Shown here in pieces: positions 26,566-34,283 of a stretch of 64,000 nucleotides of DNA (position 1 is its first letter; every line of letters starts with the position of its first letter). The stretch is from Luteimicrobium sp042670205 (GTDB lineage: Bacteria > Actinomycetota > Actinomycetes > Actinomycetales > Cellulomonadaceae). The notes under the pieces are model-generated. The model had not been told where the DNA came from. It saw only the letters and a program-made list of their open reading frames with translations, and made no database searches. Made by a program: the position numbers and the translations under genes. The DNA lies in NCBI RefSeq assembly GCF_042670205.1, contig NZ_JBHUWD010000027.1, positions 1-64,000 of the forward strand, given 5' to 3'.

Positions 26566-27492
26566 TTAGGCCGCTGCGAGGAGAGTGGTGCAGGCGTCCA
26601 GCAAGCGGGCGCGCAGGCCGACTGAGCGCTCGGCGAAGTCCTGCTGCCGTCGGACGTACTCGGCCCGGCCGTCGGGTGTCTCGATCGCGACGGGCGCGAG
26701 CCCGTACGACGACACGTCGTAGGGGCTCGCCTGCATGTCGAGGATCCGCACGTCGCGGGCGAGCTCGAACGTGTCGAGCAGCAGATCGCCGGGCACGGCG
26801 GGCCCGAGCTTGAGCGCCCACTTGTACAGGTCCATGTTGGCGTGCAGACAACCCGGCTGCTCGAGGGCGGGCTGGGTCTCGCGCGTCGGGTGCTCGGTGT
26901 TGAGGCCGGACGCCTCAGGGGTGAAGAAGCGGTACGCGTCGAAGTGGGTGCACCGGATCCGGTGACCCTCGACGACGGCGTCCGTGCCGTCCCCGCCCAG
27001 GCGCAGGGGGAGCGGGTGGCGGCTCTCGCGCCCGGCGGCGTGGTCGCGGTAGACCATGGCCCACTCGTGCAGCCCGAGGCAGCCGAACCGGGCGGGGCGG
27101 GACGCGGTCGCCGCCAGCAGGTCGACGACGTAGCGGATGGTGTCGCCGCGCTCCGCGAGGAACGCGGCGACGTCGAGCGTGACGCCGTCGGGCAGGGCGC
27201 GGTACCAGCGCCAGGTGCGCCGCTCCTCGAGTGCGACGCGGAGGTCCGGCCGGGCGTCGTCGGGGGGTGTCCCGAGGACGACGCCCGGACCCGGGTGCCA
27301 GCGCCTCAGCTGCGCGGGCCGGGTCGGGTAGTAGGTGAACAGGAAGTCCTCGATGGCGTGCGTCGCGCCGGTCGTGCGGCGTTCACGCCAGCCGGCCGTG
27401 AACGCGTCTGCGCGTGCTGCGTGGGCGCGCGCCTGCTCGGCCCACCGCACGTACGGCAGCGGCGGTGCAGCGAGGACGGCGGCCGTGGACAC
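26566..27492 (-). CDS. Conserved actinobacterial protein, often labelled 3-methyladenine DNA glycosylase
   Basis: 308 aa. Strongly conserved-looking motifs (EDFLFTYY, RRWHPGPGVVLG, FGCLGLHEWAMVYR, HFDAYRFFT, EQPGCLHANMDLYKWALKL, FELARDVRILDMQASPYD) match an actinobacterial family usually given that glycosylase name. I see no HhH-GPD or AAG-type glycosylase motif, so the name is doubtful. The many invariant His, Glu and Asp suggest an enzyme. GTG start at 27492 chosen over one at 27549 because the family-like sequence begins after it. Minus-strand neighbour of the helicase. Confidence 0.7.
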   Translation of the reverse strand: MSTAAVLAAPPLPYVRWAEQARAHAARADAFTAGWRERRTTGATHAIEDFLFTYYPTRPAQLRRWHPGPGVVLGTPPDDARPDLRVALEERRTWRWYRALPDGVTLDVAAFLAERGDTIRYVVDLLAATASRPARFGCLGLHEWAMVYRDHAAGRESRHPLPLRLGGDGTDAVVEGHRIRCTHFDAYRFFTPEASGLNTEHPTRETQPALEQPGCLHANMDLYKWALKLGPAVPGDLLLDTFELARDVRILDMQASPYDVSSYGLAPVAIETPDGRAEYVRRQQDFAERSVGLRARLLDACTTLLAAA

Positions 27493-27801
27493 GGCCTCAG
27501 GATAGGCGCCGGCCGGCCCGGGCCGGGCCGTCGACCCTTGGCGTGACAACCTCTCGACAGACTCTTCACAGGTCCTGTCTTTATTTGTGCTTTACCTCGT
27601 CTTCGGTCAGAATAGAAGGAACCTCGCGGGCGGCGGCGGCACTTCTTGCGGACGTCGCCCCAGGTGGGCGTCGGTTGCCAGTGGCTCAGGTAGCCCCCGC
27701 CGGACGCTCAGACGAATCTCGAGGTATACCCAGCAACTGCCCAGTAGCAAGTCCCAGACTTGATCGACCCGACACCACGGACGGCCCACGAGAGGAGCGG
27801 G
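27493..27801. other. 309-base intergenic region, unusually AT-rich in part
   Basis: No gene. Bases ~27555-27625 are clearly lower in GC than the surroundings. They contain a palindrome ACAGGTCCTGT (27568-27578) and a possible promoter TTGTGC (27585-27590), 17-bp spacer, CAGAAT (27608-27613). Farther right is GGTATACC (27722-27729), the same 8-mer found in front of the GntR gene. A long 5' UTR of ~180 nt for the following gene would result. Confidence 0.4.
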
Positions 27802-28425
27802 ATGACGACGACCCAGTCGCACGGCGACCGTCCCGCCCGCGTGCTCGGCGCCGTCGCGATCGGGCTCGCCGCGCTCGCCCTCGTCATGGGCGTGCTCGTC
27901 CCGCGAGCGGCGATCGTGCTCGGCGTCGGGACGCTCGTCTGCGCGGGGATCGCGTGGTCGCGCACGGACCGGGCGGACCGCACCGGGCGCCGGCTCGCCA
28001 TCTGGGGCGTCGTGCTCGCGATCGTCGCCGGCCTCGCGGTCGGCGCCTCGCAGTCCGCGTCGACGAGCTCCGTCGGTACCCCGAGCCCGACCGCGACCGT
28101 CGACGACGTCGACGGGGCGGCGACCGACGAGGTCCTCACCGAAGGCCTCGCGATCGACATCGGGACGAGCAGCGTGCCCGGGTCCACCGTCGAGTTCTCC
28201 GGCCTCCCGGTGTCCGTGACCAACGTGTCCGCCGCGGGCGCGGCCTTCACGATCGGCCTCGAGGCCCGCGCCTCCGACGGCGCCGTGGTCGCGAGCGACG
28301 AGGTCGCCGTCCGCGACCTCGCCGTCGGCTCCGCGACGACCGTGTGGGCGTTCCAGGACACCGACCTCACCGCCCAGCAGCTGCACGACGCCACGGTCAG
28401 CGTGAGCTCCGTCGAGGTGGTCTAG
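27802..28425 (+). CDS. Hypothetical membrane protein with extracytoplasmic domain
   Basis: 207 aa. A short cytoplasmic N-terminus is followed by three hydrophobic segments (about residues 14-30, 33-49 and 63-80), then a Ser/Thr/Pro linker and an external ~120-residue domain. That domain has beta-rich alternation (VEFSGLPVSVTNVSAAGAAFTI split), resembling a DUF4352-type immunoglobulin-like fold, although I cannot confirm this. GAGGAG precedes the ATG at 27802. It is monocistronic; no function can be assigned. Confidence 0.72.
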   Translation: MTTTQSHGDRPARVLGAVAIGLAALALVMGVLVPRAAIVLGVGTLVCAGIAWSRTDRADRTGRRLAIWGVVLAIVAGLAVGASQSASTSSVGTPSPTATVDDVDGAATDEVLTEGLAIDIGTSSVPGSTVEFSGLPVSVTNVSAAGAAFTIGLEARASDGAVVASDEVAVRDLAVGSATTVWAFQDTDLTAQQLHDATVSVSSVEVV

Positions 28426-28441
28426 GAGACCGGGCTCCCCG

Positions 28442-29479
28442 TCAGAAGGGCGCGACCTTGCGCGGCGGCGGGAAGATCCCGTCGAGCTCGGCCAGGTCGC
28501 CGGCCGCCGGCACCCAGGACGCCGCGGCGGCGTTCTGCCGCACCTGGTCGGGACGCGTGGCGCCCGCGATGACGCTCGCGACCTGCGGGCGCGACAGGAG
28601 CCACCCGATCGCGACCTCGAGGTCCGTGAGCCCCCGCACCTCGGCGAACGCGTGCAGCCGGGCCAGCTTCTCCCAGGGTGCCTGCTCGAGGAGCTCGGGC
28701 TTGGTGTGGACGAGGCGGCCGTCACCGGGCCGGGAACCGTCCGCGTACTTCCCGGTCAGGAGACCGTTGGCGAGCGGGTAGTAGGGCAGCACCCCGAGCC
28801 CGTAGGCCTCGGCGGCGGGCAGCACCTCGAGCTCGGCCTTGCGTGCCAGCAGGTTGTACTCGTTCTGCGCGGACACGAAGCGCGTCGTCCCGAGCGCACG
28901 GGCCACGTGCTCGGCGTCCGCGATCTGCCAGCCCGCCCGGTTCGCGTGCCCGACGTAGCGCACCTTCCCGGCCCGCACGACGTCGTCGAGCGCGGCGAGC
29001 GTCTCGTCGATCGGGGTGAGCGGATCCGGCGTGTGGAACTGGTAGAGGTCGATGCGGTCGGTCCCGAGGCGGCGCAGCGACCCCTCGACCGCCTTCACGA
29101 CGTACCGCCGTGACCCGCGGGCGTCGAAGTCGCGACCGTTGAGGTCGCCCACGCTCATGCCGAACTTCGTGGCGACGACGACGTCGTCGCGGCGCTTCCC
29201 GAGGGTCTTGCCGAGGATCTCCTCCGCCAGACCGGGGCGGACGCCGTAGTTGTCGGCGACGTCGAAGAACGTGATCCCCGCGTCGAGCGCGGCGTCGACG
29301 AGCAGCTGCGAGCCCTCGACGGTCGAGGTGACGGTGTTCGACCGGCCCAGGTTGTTGCAGCCGAGCCCGATCGCGGACACGACCAGGCCTGACCGTCCGA
29401 GCCGGCGCTGGGCGGGCGGCCCGGCGTTCTCGGTGGCGCGGACCGGTTCGGGCTCGGGGACCTGCAGCTCGTCGCTCAT
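28442..29479 (-). CDS. Aldo/keto reductase
   Basis: 345 aa NADPH-dependent oxidoreductase barrel. It has the catalytic Asp-Tyr-Lys-His set: FFDVADNYG (Asp, Tyr), ATKFG (Lys) and LYQFHTPD (His). IGWLLSRPQVASVIAGATRPDQVRQNA, near the C-terminus, binds the cofactor. The group is YajO/AKR12-like; substrate unknown. The ATG at 29479 is supported by TAGGCT 7 nt upstream; an upstream in-frame ATG is not. Convergent with the preceding membrane-protein gene, divergent from a methyltransferase. Confidence 0.9.
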   Translation of the reverse strand: MSDELQVPEPEPVRATENAGPPAQRRLGRSGLVVSAIGLGCNNLGRSNTVTSTVEGSQLLVDAALDAGITFFDVADNYGVRPGLAEEILGKTLGKRRDDVVVATKFGMSVGDLNGRDFDARGSRRYVVKAVEGSLRRLGTDRIDLYQFHTPDPLTPIDETLAALDDVVRAGKVRYVGHANRAGWQIADAEHVARALGTTRFVSAQNEYNLLARKAELEVLPAAEAYGLGVLPYYPLANGLLTGKYADGSRPGDGRLVHTKPELLEQAPWEKLARLHAFAEVRGLTDLEVAIGWLLSRPQVASVIAGATRPDQVRQNAAAASWVPAAGDLAELDGIFPPPRKVAPF

Positions 29480-29486
29480 GGTCCCG

Positions 29487-29492
29487 AGCCTA
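29487..29492 (-). promoter_or_regulatory. -10 element for aldo/keto reductase gene
   Basis: TAGGCT on the minus strand, 7 nt before the ATG at 29479. Confidence 0.5.
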
Positions 29493-29556
29493 AGAGGTTC
29501 GAGCGACCCGGTCGCCAGCATGTGAGAAGCGGGTCGTGGCCGCGGGTCCCCGCGCC

Positions 29557-29562
29557 TACCGT
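29557..29562 (+). promoter_or_regulatory. -10 element for methyltransferase gene
   Basis: TACCGT, 6 nt before the ATG at 29569. Confidence 0.45.
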
Positions 29563-29568
29563 GGATCC

Positions 29569-30480
29569 ATGACCGAAGCTACCGGCGCACCCGCCGGATC
29601 CCTGTCCGGGTCGCCTCTCGCCGAAGACGACGTCGAGGCGCCCAGCACCCCGCAGCACCACCCCCTGTCCGCGGAGTCCGAGTCCTACACCCACGGCCAT
29701 CACGAGTCCGTCCTCCGGTCGCACCGGTGGCGGACCGCCGCGAACTCCGCGGCCTACCTCGTGCCGCACCTCGTCCGCGGCAACAGCCTGCTCGACGTCG
29801 GCTGCGGCCCGGCCACGCTCACCGTCGACCTCGCGCGCTACGTCGCGCCCGGCCGGGTCGTCGGTGTCGACGCCTCGGAGAAGGTGCTCGAGGCGGCCCG
29901 CGCGCTCGGCGACAACAGCGGCCTGGAGAACGTCGAGTTCGGGCACGCCAACGCGTACGAGCTCCCCTTCGAGGACGACTCGTTCGACGTGGTGCACGCC
30001 CACCAGCTCCTGCAGCACCTGTCCGACCCGGTCGCGGCGCTGCGCGAGATGCACCGCGTCGCGAAGCCCGGCGGCCTCGTCGCCGTCCGCGACGCCGACT
30101 ACTCCGCCATGACGTGGTACCCCGAGAACGCGGGCCTCACGGAATGGAACGAGCTCTACCACGAGGTCACGTCGGCCTACGGCTACCAGGCCGACGCCGG
30201 ACGGCGCCTGCTCGCCTGGGTCCAGGAGGCGGGCTTCGACCCGGCCGGCGTGGTGCCGTCCGCGGGGGTCTGGTGCTACGCCACGCCGACCGACCGCGAG
30301 TGGTGGGGCGAGCTGTGGGCCGAGCGGTGCCTCGAGTCGAACTTCGCCGTCCAGGCCAAGGACTCCGGCCTTGCCGACGACGTCGCGCTCGAGCAGCTCG
30401 CGCACGAGTGGAAGGGGTGGGCCGCGTCGCCCGAGGGGTGGTTCGCCGTCCTGCACGGCGAGGTTCTCGCCCGGGCCTGA
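29569..30480 (+). CDS. Class I SAM-dependent methyltransferase (UbiE-like)
   Basis: 303 aa. A disordered ~35-residue N-terminus precedes SESYTHGHHESVLRSHRWRT. The SAM motif I is LLDVGCGPATLTVDLA at about 74-89, motif II VVGVDASEKVLE, and motif III DVVHAHQLLQHLSDPVAALR. The middle region resembles the UbiE/COQ5 and small-molecule methyltransferase group. A C-terminal ~80-residue helical cap probably selects the substrate, which is unknown. Confidence 0.85.
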   Translation: MTEATGAPAGSLSGSPLAEDDVEAPSTPQHHPLSAESESYTHGHHESVLRSHRWRTAANSAAYLVPHLVRGNSLLDVGCGPATLTVDLARYVAPGRVVGVDASEKVLEAARALGDNSGLENVEFGHANAYELPFEDDSFDVVHAHQLLQHLSDPVAALREMHRVAKPGGLVAVRDADYSAMTWYPENAGLTEWNELYHEVTSAYGYQADAGRRLLAWVQEAGFDPAGVVPSAGVWCYATPTDREWWGELWAERCLESNFAVQAKDSGLADDVALEQLAHEWKGWAASPEGWFAVLHGEVLARA

Positions 30481-30508
30481 CGCGGCGTCGGGCCCACCCG
30501 GCGGCGGC

Positions 30509-30976
30509 TCAGGGAGCCACGAAGTAGGTGAGCGTGGGGTGCCGCCCGTCCGGGCCGGCCCACTCCGCCACGCCCTCGCCCACCTGCCGCCAGCCGAGCC
30601 GCTCGTACAACGCGCGCGCCGCGGCCGACCAGTCGGCGACCTCGAGCCCGAGCGGGCGGTCGCCCGCGCCCACCCGTGCGGCGTCCAGCAGGGCCGCCCC
30701 CGCTCCTCGGCCGGTCGCGCGCGGCGCGACGAACAGCCGCGAGATCCCGAGCGCCCCCTCGGGCACGCCCGGCCCGGCGAAGCCGTCGGCGAGCGCCACG
30801 TGGCCGACCACGACGCCGTCGTCGACGGCGACCCAGGCTCCCACGAAGGCGTCCTGCCAGAGCCACTCGCGCCGCACGTTGAGCGGGCGCGCCGGGTAGC
30901 CGTCCCGCTCGTGGACCTGGGTGAGGATCGCGATCAGGGCGGGGGCGTCGTCGTCGGTGCGGGGACGGATCTGCAC
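30509..30976 (-). CDS. GNAT-family acetyltransferase
   Basis: 155 aa single GNAT domain. It has the N-terminal IRPRTDDDAPALIAILTQV, acetyl-CoA binding RLFVAPRATGRGAGAALLD and the C-terminal AARALYERLGWRQVGE. Substrate unknown. The GTG start at 30976 is preceded by TACGCT 6 nt upstream. Its start codon is only 38 bases from that of the divergent FAH-family gene. The C-terminal GPDGRHPTLTYFVAP is typical of this subgroup. Confidence 0.85.
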   Translation of the reverse strand: MQIRPRTDDDAPALIAILTQVHERDGYPARPLNVRREWLWQDAFVGAWVAVDDGVVVGHVALADGFAGPGVPEGALGISRLFVAPRATGRGAGAALLDAARVGAGDRPLGLEVADWSAAARALYERLGWRQVGEGVAEWAGPDGRHPTLTYFVAP

Positions 30977-30982
30977 GTCGGG

Positions 30983-30988
30983 AGCGTA
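30983..30988 (-). promoter_or_regulatory. -10 element for GNAT gene, interlocked with the divergent promoter
   Basis: TACGCT on the minus strand, 6 nt before the GTG at 30976. It falls where the -35 of the opposite gene (starting 31015) would be expected. Confidence 0.45.
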
Positions 30989-31002
30989 GCCCGGCGCGTG
31001 GC

Positions 31003-31008
31003 TAGGCT
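31003..31008 (+). promoter_or_regulatory. -10 element for FAH-family gene
   Basis: TAGGCT, 6 nt before the GTG at 31015; back-to-back with the GNAT promoter. Confidence 0.5.
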
Positions 31009-31014
31009 GGGCCC

Positions 31015-31806
31015 GTGCGCATCGCGAGATTCACGACCGGGGACGACCCCCGCTACGCCATCGTCCAGCAGGAGGGTGACCGCACGTTCCTCGCGGTCCT
31101 CACCGGGGACCCGCTCTACATGCCGACGACGCCCACGGGCGAGCGTCTCGAGCTGGGCGACGGCGTCCGGCTCCTCGCGCCCGTGATCCCGCGCTCCAAG
31201 ATCGTCGCGGTCGGGAAGAACTACGCCGACCACGCGAAGGAGATGGGCGGCGAGGTGCCCAGCAGCCCGCTGCTGTTCTTCAAGCCCAACACGGCGGTCG
31301 CCGGACCGGACGACCCGATCGTCCTGCCCGACTTCAGCCAGGAGGTCAGCTACGAGGCCGAGCTCGCGCTCGTCGTCGGGCGCGTCACCAAGGACGTCAC
31401 CCCGGAGCGGGCGCTCGACCACATCCTCGGGTACACGGTCGCGAACGACGTGACTGCGCGCGACGCCCAGCGCACGGACGGCCAGTGGGCCCGCGCCAAG
31501 GGCTTCGACAGCTCGTGCCCGCTCGGCCCGTGGATCGAGACGGAGCTCGACGTCGAGGACGTCGCCGTCCGGTCGCGCGTCAACGGCGAGCCCCGCCAGG
31601 ACGGGCGCACCCGCGACCTCGTCTTCGACATCCCGTTCCTCGTCTCCTACATCTCCGAGGCGTTCACGCTGCTCCCGGGCGACGTCATCCTCACGGGCAC
31701 GCCCGCCGGCGTCGGGCTGATCGACCAGGGCGACCGGGTCGAGTGCGAGGTCGAGGGCATCGGGGTCCTCTCGAACCCCGTGGTCCGCCGCGACCCTTCG
31801 CTCTAG
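31015..31806 (+). CDS. Fumarylacetoacetate hydrolase family protein
   Basis: 263 aa FAH-fold metal-dependent hydrolase/decarboxylase, the acylpyruvase (YcgM/FAHD1) or homoprotocatechuate isomerase type. Motifs are VGKNYADHAKEMG, LFFKPNTAVAGPDDPI, YEAELALVVG (metal-binding Glu residues), TVANDVTARDAQ and GDVILTGTPAGVG. A ~65-residue N-terminal part precedes the barrel. The reaction is probably on a 2,4-diketo acid such as oxaloacetate or acylpyruvate; this cannot be narrowed from sequence. Confidence 0.9.
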   Translation: MRIARFTTGDDPRYAIVQQEGDRTFLAVLTGDPLYMPTTPTGERLELGDGVRLLAPVIPRSKIVAVGKNYADHAKEMGGEVPSSPLLFFKPNTAVAGPDDPIVLPDFSQEVSYEAELALVVGRVTKDVTPERALDHILGYTVANDVTARDAQRTDGQWARAKGFDSSCPLGPWIETELDVEDVAVRSRVNGEPRQDGRTRDLVFDIPFLVSYISEAFTLLPGDVILTGTPAGVGLIDQGDRVECEVEGIGVLSNPVVRRDPSL

Positions 31807-31819
31807 CACGTCGCCGGGC

Positions 31820-31847
31820 GGGGACGTGCTCAGACGAGCACGTCCCC
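31820..31847. terminator. Bidirectional terminator between FAH-family and amidohydrolase genes
   Basis: Perfect 11-bp stem GGGGACGTGCT/AGCACGTCCCC with a 6-nt loop. It includes the stop codon of the minus-strand gene. A second AGCACGTC arm at 31805-31812 can pair with the same left arm as an alternative. Confidence 0.65.
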
Positions 31848-33041
31848 GTCCCGCGCGACGACCCGGCCGCCCGCGACGACGAGCGCGCGGCCCGGCGCCC
31901 GCACGACGGCGTCCGGCACGTTCTCGGCGTCGACGAGGACGACGTCCGCGGGCGCGCCCACGACGAGGTCGTGCACGCCACGCCCGACGAACGGGGCGGC
32001 GTCCGACGACGCGATCCGCGCCGCGGTCACGAGCTCGTCGTCGTGGCGGAACCGTGACAGCCGGGCCAGCTGGGTCGTGAGCGCGAGCAGGTCGCCCGTG
32101 CCGTAGGGCGACCACAGGTCGCGGATCCCGTCCGTCCCCAGCCCGACGGCGACGCCCGCCTCGCGCAGCGCGTGCACGGGCAGGGGAGCGGCGCCGATCG
32201 GCGCGACGGTCGTCATCGTGATGCCGGCCTCGCCCATCGCGGCGACGAGGTCCGCCTGCCGCGACGCCGGCAGCTCGCCGACCGCGAACCCGTGCGCCAC
32301 GTTGACCATGCCCTGGAGCCCCGCGCGCAGCGTGCGCTCGATCATGAGCTCGATCTGGAACGCGCCGAGCGGGCCGCCGTCGTGCAGGTGGACGTCGACG
32401 CCCACGCCGCGGCGCTCGGCGATCGCGAACAGCCCGTCGAGCTGGCCGACCGGGTCACGATCGATCGACGCCGGGTCCAGGCCGCCAACGTGCTCGGCGC
32501 CCGCGGCCGCCGCCTCGTCGAGCAGCGCGAGCACGCCCGGACGCCGCAGGACGCCGTCCTGGGGGAACGCGACGATCTCGGCGTGCACCGCACCGCCGAC
32601 GGCCTCGAGCGCGTCGCGGACGACCTCGATGCCCCGCAGCCCGAGGCCGAGGTCGACGTCGACGTGGGTCCGGATCGCGGTGGTCCCGTGCCGGAGGAAC
32701 TCGCGCAGCACGGCGAGCGTGACGTCGATCCCGGGGATGCCGAGCTCGTCGCGGTGGGCGCGCTCGTGCGCGATCCGGCCCTGCGTGGTGGCCTCGCCGC
32801 CGTAGCTGACCCACGGCTTGCCCCACCAGCTCTTGTCGACGTGCGCGTGGGCGTTGACCAGGCCGGGGATGGCGAGCAGGCCGCGCCCGTCGACGACACC
32901 GTCGGCGGGTGGGGCAGGGACGGCCGGGTCGTGCGGCGCGAGGGCAGTGATGCGGCCGTCCGCGACGTGCACGTCGACGGCGTCGCCGCCCCAGGGGCGC
33001 ACGTTCCGCAGGACGGTCACGGTCTCGGGGGAGGGGGTCAT
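31830..33041 (-). CDS. Amidohydrolase (cytosine deaminase-like)
   Basis: 403 aa metal-dependent TIM-barrel amidohydrolase. Metal ligands are seen in VNAHAHVDKSW (HxH), RTHVDVD, VDVHLHDGGP and LGTDGIRDLW (Asp). The pattern and HVDKSW are closest to CodA-type cytosine/isoguanine deaminases, but triazine and other deaminases share it, so the substrate is open. The ATG at 33041 overlaps the stop of the upstream propeller lipoprotein (ATGA), so they form one operon divergent from a GntR regulator. Confidence 0.88.
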   Translation of the reverse strand: MTPSPETVTVLRNVRPWGGDAVDVHVADGRITALAPHDPAVPAPPADGVVDGRGLLAIPGLVNAHAHVDKSWWGKPWVSYGGEATTQGRIAHERAHRDELGIPGIDVTLAVLREFLRHGTTAIRTHVDVDLGLGLRGIEVVRDALEAVGGAVHAEIVAFPQDGVLRRPGVLALLDEAAAAGAEHVGGLDPASIDRDPVGQLDGLFAIAERRGVGVDVHLHDGGPLGAFQIELMIERTLRAGLQGMVNVAHGFAVGELPASRQADLVAAMGEAGITMTTVAPIGAAPLPVHALREAGVAVGLGTDGIRDLWSPYGTGDLLALTTQLARLSRFRHDDELVTAARIASSDAAPFVGRGVHDLVVGAPADVVLVDAENVPDAVVRAPGRALVVAGGRVVARDGDVLV

Positions 33042-34225
33042 GGGGTCGGTCCTTCCGGGAGCGGGACGACCACCTGGGGTCGCCCGGGGATCTGGATCTC
33101 GTAGGTCTCGAGCGTGGCGAGGTCGACGACGGTCGCGCCGTCCCACGCGCCGGACTGCGTGTAGCCGCCCGCGAGGACGGCCATGAGCGCGCCGTCCGCG
33201 GGGTCGGTCCACGTCGTCACGGTCTCGTGCGTGCGGTCGAGCGCCTTGACGCGCTCGTCGCCCGTCGCGGGGTCGAGGACAGCGACGTTGGGGCCGCCGC
33301 CCGCGTTGCCGAACGGCCCGTCGCCCACGACCACGAGGCGGCCGTCGGGGGTGCGCGTCACGCCGTGCTGGTGGCTGTCGGCGGTCTGGCGGATCGTCGA
33401 CGTGCGTCCGGTGGCCGGGTCGAGCCGCACGACGACGCGTCCCTGGTAGGGCAGGAGGAGCGTGCCGTCGTCGTCGAGGACCGCATAGTGCGGCTTCTCG
33501 AACGACGCGAGGCCGCCCTCGGTGCCGAACGGCGCGACCTCGATCCGCCGCGCCTCGAACGTCCGCGTGTCGACGACGTGCACGGAGAACGCGTCGTGGT
33601 CGACCGTGTACGCCTCGCGGCCGTCGGCCGAGACCAGGACGTCGAACGGGCGCAGTCCGACGGGCGTGCTCGCGACGACGCGGCGGGAGGCGACGTCGAC
33701 CGTCTCGAGCGCCGACGTGCCGCCCCGGTTCACGGCCACGTAGACGCGGCGGCCGTCGGGCGAGACGGCGATGCCGGTCCCGCCGAGCCGGTACTCGCCG
33801 TACGTGACCTGCGCGGGCGCGTCGCGGTACGGCACGAGGGCGACCCGAGCGCGTGCGGCGAGGTCGACGACCGCGACCCCGCGCGCCGTCGCGACGTACG
33901 CGCGCTGCGTGGCGCCGTGGACGGCCACGCCCCACGGCGCCTCGCCGACCTCGACGCGGCCCACGACCGCAGTGCCCTCACGGTCTGCGGGGTCGACGAC
34001 CACGAGACCGTCGGACTCGGCCTGCGTCGCGAGGAGGTAGCGCGCGGGCGCCGGCGCGGCGGGCTCGGGCACGGAGCTCCTCGGGGTGGTCGGGGTGGGC
34101 GCCGCGGTCGTCGCCGTCGTCGTCGGGCTCGGGGCGCCGTCCGCGGTGCTCGGCGTGCAGGCCGCGAGCGCGAAGAGGGCGAGGATGAGCGTGACGATCG
34201 TCGGGAGCAAGAAGGCTCGGCGCAT
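33038..34225 (-). CDS. Secreted beta-propeller lipoprotein (YncE-like)
   Basis: 395 aa. Lipoprotein signal MRRAFLLPTIVTLILALFAL with lipobox LAAC, lipidated Cys23. A Thr/Ser/Pro linker (~24-55) precedes a seven-bladed-propeller-like domain of repeated VVD/VSPDGRRVYVAV and VSADGREAYTV strands, as in YncE and related WD40-like 'lactonase-type' proteins. It probably binds a ligand or partner at the cell surface. First gene of an operon with the amidohydrolase. An alternative start six codons upstream (34243) overlaps the GGTATACC palindrome region. Confidence 0.85.
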   Translation of the reverse strand: MRRAFLLPTIVTLILALFALAACTPSTADGAPSPTTTATTAAPTPTTPRSSVPEPAAPAPARYLLATQAESDGLVVVDPADREGTAVVGRVEVGEAPWGVAVHGATQRAYVATARGVAVVDLAARARVALVPYRDAPAQVTYGEYRLGGTGIAVSPDGRRVYVAVNRGGTSALETVDVASRRVVASTPVGLRPFDVLVSADGREAYTVDHDAFSVHVVDTRTFEARRIEVAPFGTEGGLASFEKPHYAVLDDDGTLLLPYQGRVVVRLDPATGRTSTIRQTADSHQHGVTRTPDGRLVVVGDGPFGNAGGGPNVAVLDPATGDERVKALDRTHETVTTWTDPADGALMAVLAGGYTQSGAWDGATVVDLATLETYEIQIPGRPQVVVPLPEGPTP

Positions 34226-34233
34226 CTCAAAAC

Positions 34234-34241
34234 GGTATACC
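34234..34241. promoter_or_regulatory. Candidate GntR operator
   Basis: GGTATACC, a perfect 8-bp palindrome within a less symmetric AT-rich stretch, 58-base gap between the lipoprotein and GntR genes. FadR-type GntR proteins commonly bind short palindromes with a TATAC-like centre; binding by the adjacent regulator is inferred. Confidence 0.5.
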
Positions 34242-34283
34242 ATTTGTGCGCCAGGGGACGCGAGACCCCCCGAGAGGTAGGAC

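Noticed and set aside
26372..26851. 160-codon N-terminal extension of the helicase
   Set aside because: Arg/Ala-rich sequence typical of an out-of-frame reading of the upstream gene plus the repeat array; GTG 26371 has a proper ribosome binding site and matches the family start. Kept open in the repeat finding.
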